Origin: Nematostella vectensis
Lineage: Eukaryota; Cnidaria; Anthozoa; Actiniaria; Edwardsiidae
Reading direction: 5' to 3'
Length of the DNA: 64,000 nt
NCBI RefSeq assembly: GCF_932526225.1
Contig: NC_064039.1
Span: 4,477,001-4,541,000 of the forward strand
Shown: piece by piece, positions 33,817-46,675 of the stretch
Layout: each line of letters begins with the position of its first letter
Position numbering within the stretch: the first letter of the stretch is position 1
Program-made: the position numbers and the translations under genes
Notes under the pieces: generated by a model
Databases searched by the model: none
What the model was told of the DNA's origin: nothing
What the model saw: only the letters and a program-made list of their open reading frames with translations

Positions 33817-36800
33817 ATGAGCACCAAGCGACCATCTCGAGATAAAAAGGCAAAAAAACAAGAGCATAGTGAGGATATCTCGAGGTTCTTACGGCGTGGA
33901 CAAACTGAGACCATTGATGTCGATGAAGACCCGGTGAGCTAACTGAAGTTTGCAATGCAGTATTTAAAAGAGAAGGCATATGACGTCAATCAGACACACT
34001 AATAAATAAAAAGAATTAGCCAGCCATAATAAATAACAAAGTTTATCAAGCTTAACATATGGGGTTACTTGTGAACCATTAATTTGTGAGTTGTTTATTG
34101 TTTTTATTGCTGCCTTAAACAGCTGTTCTTACTTATATATCAAGAGGGAGGGGTACCATAAGATAGGTAAATGATTGTTTTAGCAGGAGACAGCATCTTA
34201 TGCGAACAGAGAGTTGTGTGTTTGTTACAATTAGTACAAACTCAGCCACCTACTTTTCTTAGAAGCTTCTGTCTTGTGAAATACATAGTATAGACATTTT
34301 GGGTTACCAGGGGGAAGGGTAATTAGGTTCCAACACAAGCACCTCCTACTGTATACCCGCAAGAACAAGAACTCATATGCTGGGGGTTAAGGGGAGTGGA
34401 CAAAGTATAATAACCATCTATTGTGCTTGCAGTTTGAATTTCAAGATGAAGAAGGCACAAACCAAACAAGATGGCTTCGGTCTGGAAAAGACATCCCAAG
34501 GGGAACAAACAACAATTTCCAAGGTAATACAAGGGCAGGAGGAAAGCAAAATTCTAATAATAAAACTATGAAATCCTCCCCCTTGGAAAGCTACCCTGTT
34601 GTGAGCAGAATCCAACTCCAAGCTATTCAGAACATTTAGGTTTAACACATCTCTCTACAAAACATAATTTAATACCCCAAATGACTAATTTTGCACAAAA
34701 TGCATTCATGGAAGTGGACTGGTTAAGCTAGGAACTTTCAAAATACAAAAACAAAAGTAAAATTCTAGATTGAAGTATACAGTAGATTTGATACAGAGCA
34801 AGGGATTTGAACATGACATGTGTTAACAAGTGTGAAAATGTAAAATTGCATCTCCAGTCCTTCGTCCTCCCTGATTTGGCCAAAATGTCTCTAATAAAAT
34901 GGCAAGGAATAGATAATATGCATTGTTTGTCAGGAGCATTTTTAATGATTTTTTTGATAAAAAGGGTTATCACTGAGGGAAGTGATGGGAAAAAAATCTA
35001 TGCCCTTCTGTATTCCAAATTTATTTTGCTGTACTATTTGTTTATTATATCCATGCTTAGATAATCTTTCTTTTCTATCTTTATTTTGTTTCTTTTTATT
35101 GTATTGGGTGGTACTGATTTCTCTCTTATGCCCATGATGTACATTCTAGGTTTAGCAGAGGAAAATATGAGTGAAGAGGAGCAAATTCAGGTCAGTGAAT
35201 GAGTAAAATGTCCAGTCTCATTGTTTGTTTTGGTTCTTACTTCCGATAAGAAAATAAACGGAAGAGCACCACATTAGCACTCCTGTCATTTATAAATTCA
35301 AATGTACATCACAGATACTTTTCATTTTTCCAGAAAGCAATTGAAGAGAGTATGCTCCAGAAAGAACTCGACCAAGAGCGCTTTGCCATGTGTGGCAACC
35401 TAAGTGATGTAGTGAGTAAAAAATTGCTCATGTAAAGACACTAAAATATACTTGTTTGAAGGAAGCAAATTAATAGTTTAATTGGTATGTTTTATAACTC
35501 TGCTAAAACAGTAAAAACAGTAGATTTGCTGATCTTTAGCATTATCCCTTCATCTGAGCAAAAGAGCTACTCTGCTACTTTCACAAACTGAGGCATAAAA
35601 CCATACCCATTCCCAATGCTTACACAGATCACCTTGTTATTCTACAGCTTGTCTTATTTTTAGCCATACCACATAAATACTGTTTGTTTGAAGCATAACC
35701 AGTTTTCCACTCTGATAATTGGTTCTGATTATAGGAATTGACTTGTAGCAGTAGAGCCGATAGACAAGACATCCAAGGCTCACAACCAGAAATAAAAGCA
35801 GAAATATTTGGTATGTTTACTTGTTGTCTTTAACATATCAAAATATTGAAAACTTCTGCAAGCTACTAGTTAATGCTAGCCCCAACAACACTAATAAACC
35901 CATTCTTATATATGTTTTTATAAACAAATGGCTTTCATAGATTAAGCCACTAATGTCACCCATGAAGCACTGTGGGCTACGACACATTGATTCTCTTAGA
36001 GCAACCTTACTTGAAATAGGTGTATAACTTTTTTGAGGACCATCTTAGGTAAATATGTCTAGTCTCCCAACCTGAAAAAAGCAGTTCATTTGTCACTTAT
36101 TGATTTACTTTGTGATAACCCTAAGATGATGTTTTTTACCAGAAATCATCCAAAGTGTTGAGGAAGAACGAGCAGATTCGCCAGATTTATTTGCAACTCC
36201 TGAGGATGATGTAGAAATGGTGAGGCTACCAGCAAACAGCCTTTGTTGACTTGAAATTATATTTTACAGCAGCTTGGGTTGTAATTTGGCAGAGAACATC
36301 ATTTTTTTTTATATTGCCTGTGCCTTCTACTTGTGCTGGGTACAATTCCTTGTAAACTATTTTTGTTGTTGAGTATTTCTATTGTTAGCCTGGCATTGGA
36401 AATATTGTATTTTGTATCCATAGATTGTCCATTAGATATTGTTACAGTACAGTTATAGTCTGTCCATTAGATATTGTTACAGCATTAGTTTTACTTTTCC
36501 TTGTGTTATTGTGATTACCATAATTGCTTAAATTTGATGTCCCAAAACCAGAGCAAATCAAGCTTTCAATGATAAAATGTTGTGACAAGCTGTACTGTTG
36601 TAGTTTCCGTTACTTTGCTTTTAAAGTTGATTAGTAAAACATGTGGCACTTATTAGAGGGAGGTGCTTTAGACAAAATCATTCAACTTTTAAAGTGTGAA
36701 GGACGTAAACAACTACAACAATTATTTTTGCACCAAACAATATTGGAGTTTTAAGTGTCAAGTTTTAGATCTAGTTCATGTTTATCTTAATTTTACTTTA

Positions 36801-39800
36801 GTTCTAATTTTTCAGGTTTCAGATGCTAAGGCAGATGATCAGCCTCAAAGCCCTTCAATAATAAAACACGCTGCTGTATCTGCTCCTACTGACTTCACAG
36901 ATGATGTAACAGGCTTTGAAGCACTTAGAACGAGATCCCTTCCAGCAGGAGCAGCAATTAAGAAACCCCAGGACTTTGCCAGGTGATCAAATACAACATT
37001 ACATATTACACACAGTAATGCAGTCCCTTCTCTGTTATTGTGATGAGAATGCTGATCAACCATTACCTTGTTGTTGTTTACAATTGAAAAAAAAGCAGTT
37101 CATTTACAAGAAAGAAAAGCATCCACGAATGAAGTCTGATTCTTCATTAATGATATTTGATTGAAAGTTTCTCAATTACTTGCTTGAATCAGCCGATGGA
37201 AATGGTTTCTTTTGGCTTTCTTTCCACTTGGCGTTGTGCAGACGTAAAATGGTGGCATGTTTGGCCTTCTTTAAAGCACTAATCTATAAATTGTTTTCTA
37301 ATTGAAAAAATAATTCTTTATACACCAAATAGAGGGTCAAAGAACAGACTGAAACTTCATCGCACCAAAGGAGGTTCTAGCTCAACTATGACAACAACAC
37401 TTACATCAGTACCAGGTACTATCATAGAGCATTTGAAGAGAAGACCACTGTGCTCTAAGACTGGTTCTACTGTGCTGCCTGCTGACGATGACGACATTAC
37501 AGATGATGAAACAGGGCCTCCCAGTCCAGTAATTCCAATGGAATCAGGTCGCAAGAAAATCATAAAAGGAAAAAACAGGAGTCAGAAGATGGTCATTGAT
37601 TGTGATGATGAAGAGTCTAGTGACAGCAGAAAACAGGGGAGGTACTGTAATAATTTTATGACATCTCATGCCAAAGATTTCTAAAATGGTTAAACTTCTT
37701 TTTACTTCTTTCACTCAATTTTAGATTTTTTTTACACGTTTTGTACTGTTTAATGGGATAATGAGATGAGTTGGTTGGAAATAAGTTCAAGGCTTTTGAC
37801 TGAAACTAGTTCAGGATGATTTTGAATATTACTTAACACATTGACCCCTCAACCGGCCTGTACCGGCTTTGGGAAGTACCCACAACCCCAAAAATTCATA
37901 AATGCAAACTAAACACAACAAGATAAAGATACTCAGGCATCAGTCTAAGGGATAAATGGTCTTGAAGATATGCATCCAACCAAGGTGTTGGCGACTACTC
38001 TTAAGCCAAATAATAGCACAGGTTCTTTGACAAATTTCAAATCGAACAAGGAAAGAAAAGCAGAATCACCCCTCTCAATAAAATGCTCAAAATACAACAC
38101 AAGGGAGAGAGATCAGCAAACACAGCTCAAGACACAAATAGATACCTTTTTTATGATCCTCCAGGTTCATTTCCATGGCCTCAAAACACAATGTCCACTC
38201 CTTGAAGGCTTGTAAAACCACGAAGATGCCTTTACGGATTGAAAAGCATTCTGGGAGATCCAGGGAAAAATTCACTAGGGGAGGGCCAGTCAACACTCCT
38301 CTCCCCAAAGTCAGATGGTTTTTTATAAGTCTTTTCACCCCGAAGCCAAACAAATAAATTCCAGGTCATACAGACCCAGAATAGCAGTGTAAACAATTTT
38401 GGAATCAATTTGGTTTTAGAAAAGACAGCATTTAGGAGAGCTGTGGTGATTCATTAGAAAACTATTTTCTCATCCAGGCAAAGCCAAACAAGAAAAAATC
38501 ACCATGAATCCACCTTTGCTTGCAAATATCCATAAGCAAAGCACTCAGTTATGCCCCAAAAGACTTCATGATGCCCTGAGACACTCTCCTAATATGCTCA
38601 TAGCTGTATTTTTGATGAAAAATACAAGCAACCATCAACTTGTGCTGGCTTCAGCACAACGACAAGGGATTAAAAGTGGGGACCGCAAAGCACTGTTGGA
38701 AAGCTTGGATACCGCTGACTAGGTGCAGCTGTGTTTGACTTTGACAGGCTGTATAAAACTCAGAATAGGGGGGGAGGTATCTGTTTTCAGTCTGTTTTTT
38801 GTAAATTCAGCTCAAAAATAGCCAGGAGTCAATGGGTTAAAATCACAGAATCTGAAAATCTTCAAAACTTCTCAGTTTCAATTTTGCATAATTTAGTATC
38901 CAACTTCTTTTTCACACACACACACAAAAAAAACAATTCCACAACCGTTATTTATTCAGTTTGAGATTATTCATATGTTAGGGACCAAGTTCTTGATGAT
39001 TCAACTTCTAAAGCAAAAAAGGTTAGTGGACTATGGTTCATAAAGAACTGTACTGTACTTTAAAAATCGTTATAAGATTTATCTTTTCCTTGATGACTCA
39101 TCATAGGTGGCCAACATTATCCTAGCCCGCAAATACAAGAAGGCAATAGTTCCCATACACAACATCAAAGATGCCATCAGGGCAAGGTTGTGTCGTGCTC
39201 CGCCTGGCGTCGACCTCTTACAGTACACAAAAGTTATCGTGGAATTCCTGGACCATACCAGAAGAAGGATACTGGAGGCGCAGTCACGCTGCAAATCTTA
39301 CGTCAAGTGGGGAAAACCTGTCGTGGTAGGTCCTCGCAAAGGGGACACGCTGGATGCAAGAACCGAGAGAAAGCGAGGGGCAAATAGAGAGTGTCATATT
39401 TTGAAGAGGATTGCAGATGAACCTACAGGTAGCAGATTACTATTGTTAAGATTATCGTAGCCGAGACATTGTTAATCTCATTTATACCTCAACCCTCACC
39501 GTACAAAATAGCATTCTCATTCTCGATTAGCTTTTTTTTTCTTTTTCCCAAATAGAGTACTTCACTTTCTATTAGCACGAAGTTACTTTTGCACCGCCTT
39601 TTTGTTCCTTTTTTGTACATTTAAGCCATTTAATTGTAGTAGTTTTTGATTAACAGTTTGCGCTCACGTTTGAAAAAATATAAGTGTTCTGTTATTGGGG
39701 AAAAAAAGGGCGTCCCCTTCCTCTCCATCTCCTACCCCTAATTTCTCTAGTGCCCGGTATGGGCAAGTGAGCGCCATTTGCAATACTTTGCTTTCGTATT

Positions 39801-42800
39801 CAAATAGACAATACCTCAAGCAAGCGGAGTCGTAGACTGATAAATGCCCAGCGGATGGAGCAAACAGAAGAAGATGATAAAGCTCCTTTATCATCGACAA
39901 AACCGGACTCAATACCACCGAAGAATTGTGTTGACGAAGGTGGCAGTGATGATGACCTTATGAGGCCCGCGCTTACACAGGCGGGCGCTAAATTCATGGT
40001 AAAAACCGAACCTGGGAATAAGGACACCGATATGGGCGAGGAGTTCCCGAATTTTGACGTCGTCGGGCAGGAGCAGACCTTACCAAACTCCCTAGAAGTC
40101 GAGGAAGCGCAAAATGTTGACCATGACGAAATAGAATCGAGAGAAAAGGGTGCTGTGAGCAAAACGCACCAACTTAACAAGTCAATAGAGACCCCGAATC
40201 CAGTTAAAACAGAGGCCGGGAAAAAAGATCAGACGGGCAAAATGAGCCGGAGCCCAAGCGCTCCTGTGAGCAAAAGCCCTGAGCAGGGGGACTGTAGTGG
40301 GGATATCGGTAGGAGAAGTGTGCGGAAAAGAAAACATCGCATCATTGAGGACGATTTAAGTGAGGACGAGGAACAGGACGAGGTTATAATGGTCGAAGGA
40401 CCAGCTGGGGATAGTGGAAGAAAGTTGCAGAAAACAGCGGACAACAACCAACACGGTCACGATAATGGTGATGAAGAGGATTTTCTCAGAGAGGAACTGA
40501 CAGGAGGGAAGAAAAAAGGCGAGTTCTATAACTTGGGATTCATTGTATGGGGGAGCTCCTTTTTCTTCTCTTCCGCCCCCAGCCCCCCCCCCCCCCTCAG
40601 CCCCTAAACCCCCCCCCCCCAGCCCCTCCCCCCCCCAGCCCCTCCTCCTCCCCCTCCGCTGGCCTTGTTCCGCCTCGTTCTCGTGCTTGTGACTTCGTCG
40701 CCCTGGGTTCCCGAGGATGCTCTGTAGTGAGCTTGCTAGCCGTCTCTCATTAAGGGCTATTCGGTAATCCTGTGGTGGGGAAGGGACCAGCTTGTTGCAC
40801 CTTCTGTACCCAGTGCACCTCAGCCATCACGTCTTCGGAAACAAAACAAAAATAAAATCCTTTTATTATGCGTGTAAGGGAATTTGAAATAAATTAGCAT
40901 AAATAAAGTCTAATTATATATTTGCTTAGCTTTTATTTCAGGGGTGTGAAACTACACCCGTGAACTACACCCGTGCAACGCTTTTGTTTAATTAGCCCTT
41001 CTATGCTAATTTCTTTTGTTTATTTTAGCTGACGTGCATACTCTAACTCGGTCTTTGCTGCTTTGCTATTACCTTACAGTACAGTTTGCCACCTTTCTTT
41101 CAATCTTTTTGTTGTTTTTCCGCGACTCTGATTCTAACATCTAAAACCTTTGGAATTTCAGCATCAGCTCCAGGCTCCAGTCTTAGGGCAGCATCCAAGC
41201 ACAGCGCACATCTCCTTCACGATTCCCCTACTTCACCTTCTCGTTCCTCCTCATCCACGCCTGGTCTCCCGAAGTCTGAAGTTCCTTTAAAGCAACCAAG
41301 CTCCCCCTCTGCTCTGTCGTCAAGCATAGGTCCCCCGGTTTCCGACGTCACCCTTGATGGTTCTTCTATTCCTTTACCTAAACCTAAACGTACTGATGCG
41401 GCATTAAAGGCCTCTAAAGCTGCTCTTCAGCCCTTTGGGTTATCCCAGAGCGAAGGATCCGACAGCCAGGAGGTCTGTGGATTGAGGTAGGGAATTCTGA
41501 ACAATTATTTTTATTATTCAAATTGATAATCTACGTACTATCATGAGTGCGAGTTAGCGTGGAAGCACTATCACTGAAGATTGTACCACGGCTGTTTTGT
41601 TGTTGTTGTCATTCACGATTTCTCCCTGCCCCCAAAGGTTGAGTTACTTTTTAAGATGCACACGTTTCGTTATACTGATGAAATACAATGAACTATGGAA
41701 GTAAGTATCGCGTTTCGTTTCAGTCCTACCAACACCAAAGCGCAGTCCCCAGGGCAAGGAAATCCTTCAATGGTGATGGCCCAGGAACAGAGCTCGGCTA
41801 TGGTCAATTGTCCAATATGTTTCCACGATTTTCCTGCGGACACAATACAGAACCATGCGGCAACATGTGAACCTGCAAGCAGCAGTACAGCGGTATCGCC
41901 CGTGCCAGCCAGAAATTGGTGAGATATTTCGGTCAATTGGTTGCAACTTCCTTAATTGGACAAGAGTATTGCATATTTGACCGTTGCAACTTAAGTCGTG
42001 AGCTTGTTGTGAAGTGGGCTCACAGGAGAAAACGCAATGATATAATCGCTATAATAGGGGATATAATAAGAGATCACGTGACCTTTTGTGTGACAAATTC
42101 GAGCCAAAATCAGCACCAAAATGAAAAAAATAAATCTGCAAATGAAAAAAAAAAAAACATTTCTGAAAAAGAAATTTTTCTGGCGTTTTTCTTAATCGAT
42201 AAAAAAAATTGCTTTATGTTGCTGTTATTTTGCAGCTGAAAGCCTTAGCGCACGCTAGTTTTTCCACCCAAACAGTCACGTGAACTCTTAGAGCAAGTCC
42301 CTTATTTCTGTGGTAAGCAGCAGTTTTTGCAGAGGTGAGAGGCCCCATACGCTGACTCGCTAACACACTGAGCTGCTATGAGACAAGAGTTGTTTTTGTT
42401 ACTCAGTGTTTCGTCGCCAGTGAAGGATAATATGCGAGACCTGCGAGTTGTGGTGCAACGATCTCCCCAAGCCGAGAGAATGAAGAGACGCGCAATCCCC
42501 ACACGAAATGCCAGACGAAATATATCATACGGCGACAGCCAATCAAGCTCAGAGCCAGCGAGCCAATCACAAAACAGATCGAGCAGCCCTGTCAATATCC
42601 CGGATGATGGAGACCACGAATCACAGCGCAGTTGGCTGGATAATTCAAGGTTTTGAATATTTCTTTATTTTATTGTTGAGGGACTTGATGCTTGGTATTA
42701 AACCATGTTACAATTAAGGTTATCTTCAGGTGTTTTGCTATGTTGGGCTTTACATAGACTCCTTGAGTCTCCTTGTTGAAGACACTGGATCCGAATCACG

Positions 42801-45532
42801 GGACACTGTCATGGAAATTATCTATACCATAGATTATTTTATGCACTGGCAATAGAACAGAACCCTTTTAAGATTGATTCATTTTTCGCAGTGATTCAGC
42901 TCGCTACTAAAATCATCATATGTGCGGTATTAAAACACATCTCTGAAGAAGGGCACATAGTCTTTTTAAAGCTGAGAATGTGAAGTCCGTGTGCGAGCAG
43001 TTATGTTTTTGATATTGTTTTACAGGCGCACATGACTTGTACTTTCTTTTAGCAAGAAACATTTCCCTGACCGTTTTGTCGCTCGATTTGTCACTCCAGC
43101 TTAAACTAAACACTTTCACTGCAGGTTTTGTAAAAGTTTTAATAACAAAATAAAAATAGAACCAAGATTGCTGTGTTTTCACCTTTTTAATGTCTTCTGC
43201 TATTTTTATAGTTTAACTGCATGTAATTGTTTCAGCAGCGCTCTCTCACCCGCACCTTTGTCCGCGTGTGTTCAGAGCACTCGATCCACACCTCGTCTTA
43301 CTGTCTTACTATCTAATTATTAGCCAGAAAAGGAACAAGTTCAGTATAACTTATGGAGGGAAGGGAAAGAAAGAAAGACCCAATAAAGGTAAGTCGGCTG
43401 AGTAATGTGTTGGTAATGTGTTGTTACTGTCTCTGCGAGAATAACGCAACGCCCATGTCGGCTTGAAAAAAGGAAATGGTTTCTCCTTTTTTCTCCTGTC
43501 CTACCCATCGCTTGACACTAAGACGCGCTTACCTTGTCTCCTAGGGATTTTCGAGGCTACCCTAGAGTCCTCCCTCCAAGGCGACTGGCACTAAGAAATC
43601 ACGTGACTTTTTGGCTAGCAATCTTGCGCGCGCTTCAGCTCTTGTTGGTAAAATAAAATAGCAAAAACCAACTTATCCATCGCTTACAAATCATCCAGAA
43701 ATTTTCAATTTAAGAAAGGGTTTGTTTTCACTTAGAGATTTTATTTTTTTCGTCGCTCTCTGGCGTGTCGGCACGCAGCTACTTTTGAGGTTATTTTGCC
43801 ACTCAAAAAGTCACTTGGTTTTTTTAGTCACCTATTCGATATTTAGCGGGGAGTTATCTTTTCACGTGCTTTCTATGGCCCGGTAAATGTAACGAGAGAA
43901 GTGTTGCGAGCTTCAGTGGTTCTTACTGAATGTCCTCGTGCCCTTCTTAGCTCTTCAAGGAGAGGATTTCATACCCCTGTCCGAGCTGATGTCAGGTGAT
44001 GAAGAAGGCGATAACGAAGAAGCCACCGGTACTTCTCATGAACACTCAGGGAGCTTAGACTCTCGTCCCGCGACAGCCAGTTCCTCAGACTCCGATCCTG
44101 ATGCTAAGATGCTGGCCAATTACGGTATTCAGATCTCACCCAGACGTAAAAACAAAAAAATGCATGCAAAGACAAATACTGAAACGAGCCCAAATCGGCA
44201 CGCCGAGAAAAATGTCGAAAAGGGCTCTAAAAGGTCCTGGGAAGACCATTTGGGGGATAATGATTTTGAAAACGAGTTAGCGCTGGGACTGATATCGGGT
44301 GCGTTAAGTAAAGAGAGCGCTAAGAAAGCAAAGAGAGCGCGGGCGACACGCGCATTCCGGCCCTCTGACAGCAGTCCAGATGACGACTCAGAGAGGTGCT
44401 TCCTATGCGATCAGATGATACCTGTTGAACAGTTCGCCCAGCACAGCGACATGTGCTTAAGGAGGAAGGGAGCATCGACTGTGACGCCGGGGAAAACAAA
44501 GCGTAAAGGTTGGTTCTCAGGTTCTCTTGGTTCGCAGGAAATGTTTAATTCTTCTTGAATGCAAGCGCCCGAGCAAACGCAATACGCAAATGCTCTGTTA
44601 TCACTGTTTATTTATTGAACTTGTCGGCTGTCATGTTCTTTTGGTTTTATGTATTCCATTGATATTTATCTTCACCTTCTCACGAGTTTGGTTTTCCGTA
44701 TAGAAATAGGACCAACAAGCAAAAGTTCCAGCACACTCGAAAGGTAAGATAACAAGGCAGACTAGGTAACGTGACAGTAAAGGTGACGAAACTTGTAAGT
44801 TGACGTGACAGCTGAGATAACAAGACGGACTAGGTAACGTGACCGTCAGGTAACGTGATAGTAAAGGTAACGTTACATGTAAGGTGTCGTGTAAAGGTAA
44901 CGTTACATGTAAGGTGTCGTGACATGTAAGATAACAAGACAGACTAGGTAACGTGACCGTCAGGTGACGTGACCGGTAATGTAACGTGACAGACTAGGTA
45001 ACGTGACCGTTGTAGCGCTCGCAAATGTAATAATTACCCGAAACCCGCTTAAAACCAACGGCATTTGCGGGTGCTACACCGTCAGGTAACGTGACAGTAA
45101 AAAAAACTTAACAGTAAGGTGACGTGACAGGTTATGTGTTTAACAACAGTGTTATTACTCCGCTTTAGTCAACGTTGAAAACAGCCCTAGAAAATATCCC
45201 ATTCGCATTTTTGAACCCAGAAACTTTATTTGGATAACCCATTATGTTGCAGAATGGACTATGAAGGCAGAGTACAGCCTTGTAACGAAAGACCTCCCCC
45301 GCCTAGCGGTGACGTCATAACCATGAACCCTCGCGAGATAAGCGATTCCCCGATCAAGACTTTCACCCTGATTGGAGAGAACTCTGAGAGTAATGTCGAC
45401 TTTGATAACCAGTTTTCCTTTTTCAACGCAAAGCGACCGTCGAATGATTGCGGTGGAAGGCACAGAGGCAGGGGAAAATCTCGAGGGAAAAGGGGATTTT
45501 GGAAGAGAGGGAGGGGGCGTGGAAGACGATAG
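33817..45532 (+). CDS. UIMC1: UIMC1/RAP80, ubiquitin-binding subunit of the BRCA1-A complex
   Basis: Eighteen exons join with continuous phase into 1244 residues: 33817-33933, 34433-34523, 35150-35190, 35334-35411, 35735-35810, 36143-36219, 36816-36982, 37333-37641, 38982-39021, 39107-39428, 39808-40518, 41162-41486, 41724-41918, 42407-42649, 43324-43388, 43951-44508, 44704-44743, 45253-45532. A ubiquitin-interacting motif (EEEQIQKAIEESM, about 78-91) is followed by an AIR-like PPGVDLLQYTKVIVEF (364-379; human PDGVDPNQYTKVILC). Two CCHC zinc fingers use C814, C817, H829, C833 and C1102, C1105, H1117, C1121. DSPIKTF (1183-1189) and a GRGR-rich basic tail match the human C-terminus. Human RAP80 has 719 residues; the extra length is acidic, Ser-rich linker. 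Only one clear UIM is seen; EIIQSVEEE may be a degenerate second. Intron 11 uses a GC donor. Role: recruits BRCA1-A to K63-linked ubiquitin at DNA breaks (known for the family). Confidence 0.94.
40560..40660 (+). repeat. C-rich tract in UIMC1 intron 11
   Basis: Runs of 9-13 C separated by AGCCCCT or TAAACC lie about 45-140 bp downstream of the GC-type donor at 40519. The opposite strand is G-rich with several G-runs that could form a quadruplex. Confidence 0.85.
42067..42290. mobile_element. 224-bp MITE with CACGTG in both terminal repeats (UIMC1 intron 13)
   Basis: The left end TAAGAGATCACGTGACC and the right end (reverse complement) TAAGAGTTCACGTGACT are inverted repeats. The match continues weakly through a TTTTGNGTG block. 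The AT-rich interior has no coding capacity. A related element lies at about 43587-43831. Confidence 0.75.
43587..43831. mobile_element. About 245-bp MITE of the CACGTGACTTTTTGG family (UIMC1 intron 15)
   Basis: The left arm ACTAAGAAATCACGTGACTT and the right arm (reverse complement) ACTAAAAAAACCAAGTGACTT then TTTGAGTGGCAA are inverted repeats. A fragment of the same terminal sequence (CCACGTGACTTTTTGGGTGG) occurs near 8677-8697, outside any full element. Confidence 0.65.
44744..45133 (+). repeat. Degenerate minisatellite starting at the UIMC1 exon 17 splice donor
   Basis: Intron 17 begins GTAAGATAACAAGGCAGACT and this block returns at about 44814 and 44929 (GATAACAAGACAGACTAGG). It alternates with GGTAACGTGAC and AGTAAAGGTAACG blocks. 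Periodicity is irregular, with sub-units of about 10-12 bp based on GGTAACGTGAC. Many units contain GGTAA, so the array offers many weak donor-like sites. Confidence 0.85.
45011..45078. mobile_element. 67-68-bp hairpin insertion with CCGT target duplication
   Basis: TGTAGCGCTCGCAAATG (45011-45027) is the inverted partner of CATTTGCGGGTGCTACA (45062-45078), with two mismatches and a loop of 34 bp. It splits the array motif GACCGTCAGGTAACGTGAC, which is intact in neighbouring units near 44845 and 44957. CCGT is repeated on both sides (45007-45010 and 45079-45082; ACCGT if the element is taken as 67 bp). The empty site is therefore visible in the same array. Confidence 0.85.
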
Positions 45533-46675
45533 AAGCTCGAAAAAACCGCCACGCGTAATGTCCAAATTTTTGAAACTCAAGTGAGAAATTTGGGAAATAA
45601 TTAAAAATGGATTAAAATGGATTAAAAAGATTAGAATTTGCACTATCTAATGCGCTTCACATGTGACTGACTTTACTCGTCAGTGTGTAGATACGGACTG
45701 CTTCACGCAGTTTACAATTATGAGTATGAGTGTGTCAGCAGTTTCACTGAAAATGGTACCAACGGTTCAACCTCGTCAGAAGTAATTTTTTCTTTCACCA
45801 ATACAGATTAATGCTAAGAAAGCCAGGTCACCTGGCTATAAAAAGTATTAACACCTGAAAAAAACCTGATCCCTGTTCGAAACCTGGTCCTTTTGCTTAA
45901 AGGTGGTGTAACCCAGGATAACATGCAACAAAAACTTTTTGCTATACATTGTATCGTAGATAGTATTTGACCGTGTAACATATCGCGCAACACAACTTTC
46001 CGCGAATCATTTTACTCGGCAACATGTTGCGTGTTTTTGAACCCGCTTCAAAAACATGCAACAAAGAATGACGAATATCTGGAAAGGTATTCCGTGTAAC
46101 ATTTATTTGCCAACACGTCAGATTGGATACGATACAATGTATCGCGAAAAGTTTTTGTTATATGTTCCTTTGAACAATCGTGCCATTAAGCATCACTTTT
46201 GTATGGAGCTTGGTATTATTGCCAAGGCGCGCCTGTATGCATAATTTTACCTTTACAAGTTTGAAAGTAAATTGTGCTGTCCGTTTTTTCAAATTAACCC
46301 AATGATTTGAAATAGACAAATTGTAGTGCACCCTGTTCGCACAGATATCAATGATCCATTAGATGTTAACAATCTAATGACTAACGCACGAGTATATTGA
46401 GCTGGTTTCTTCTCTATCTACATCTACAGGATGTTTTCTTTATTTGGCTTGAGGGGACATTTCATCTTTGTTCATAATATAGGCAGGGCGCGGGTTTTTT
46501 CGGCCGCCAAAAAAAACCCCAATATTCTACAATAGACCTAGCATCTAATCGAGAAACGTTTCCTATTATAGTTATTTCGTGTTTCTTTAGTTTCTTGATT
46601 AGATGCGCCTGCGGAGTAGAGTACAATAGACCCCTCTATTCCGGTTCCAGCAATCATAACTTGCGTGGGTCGCAA
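45533..46675. other. Intergenic between convergent UIMC1 and VPS51 3' ends
   Basis: ATTAAA-type motifs near 45600-45625 could be the UIMC1 polyadenylation signal. An inverted-repeat element lies at 45920-46165 (separate entry). A smaller inverted repeat (GCATCTAATCGAGAAAC and GTTTCTTGATTAGATGC) spans about 46537-46605. No gene was seen. Confidence 0.5.
45920..46165. mobile_element. About 245-bp MITE with imperfect inverted arms
   Basis: The left arm AACATGCAACAAAAACTTTT...ATACATTGTATCGTA (45920-45959) is matched in inverse orientation by TACGATACAATGTATCG...AAAAGTTTTTGTTATATGTT (46127-46165). No coding capacity. It lies about 500 bp beyond the VPS51 stop codon. Confidence 0.7.

Noticed and set aside
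40519-40607. UIMC1 exon 11 reading on past the GC donor to a stop near 40607
   Set aside because: The continuation is low-complexity Pro/Ser from a C tract, while the GC-AG splice restores the frame to exons 12-18 with the zinc fingers. Retention is kept only as a possibility in findings.
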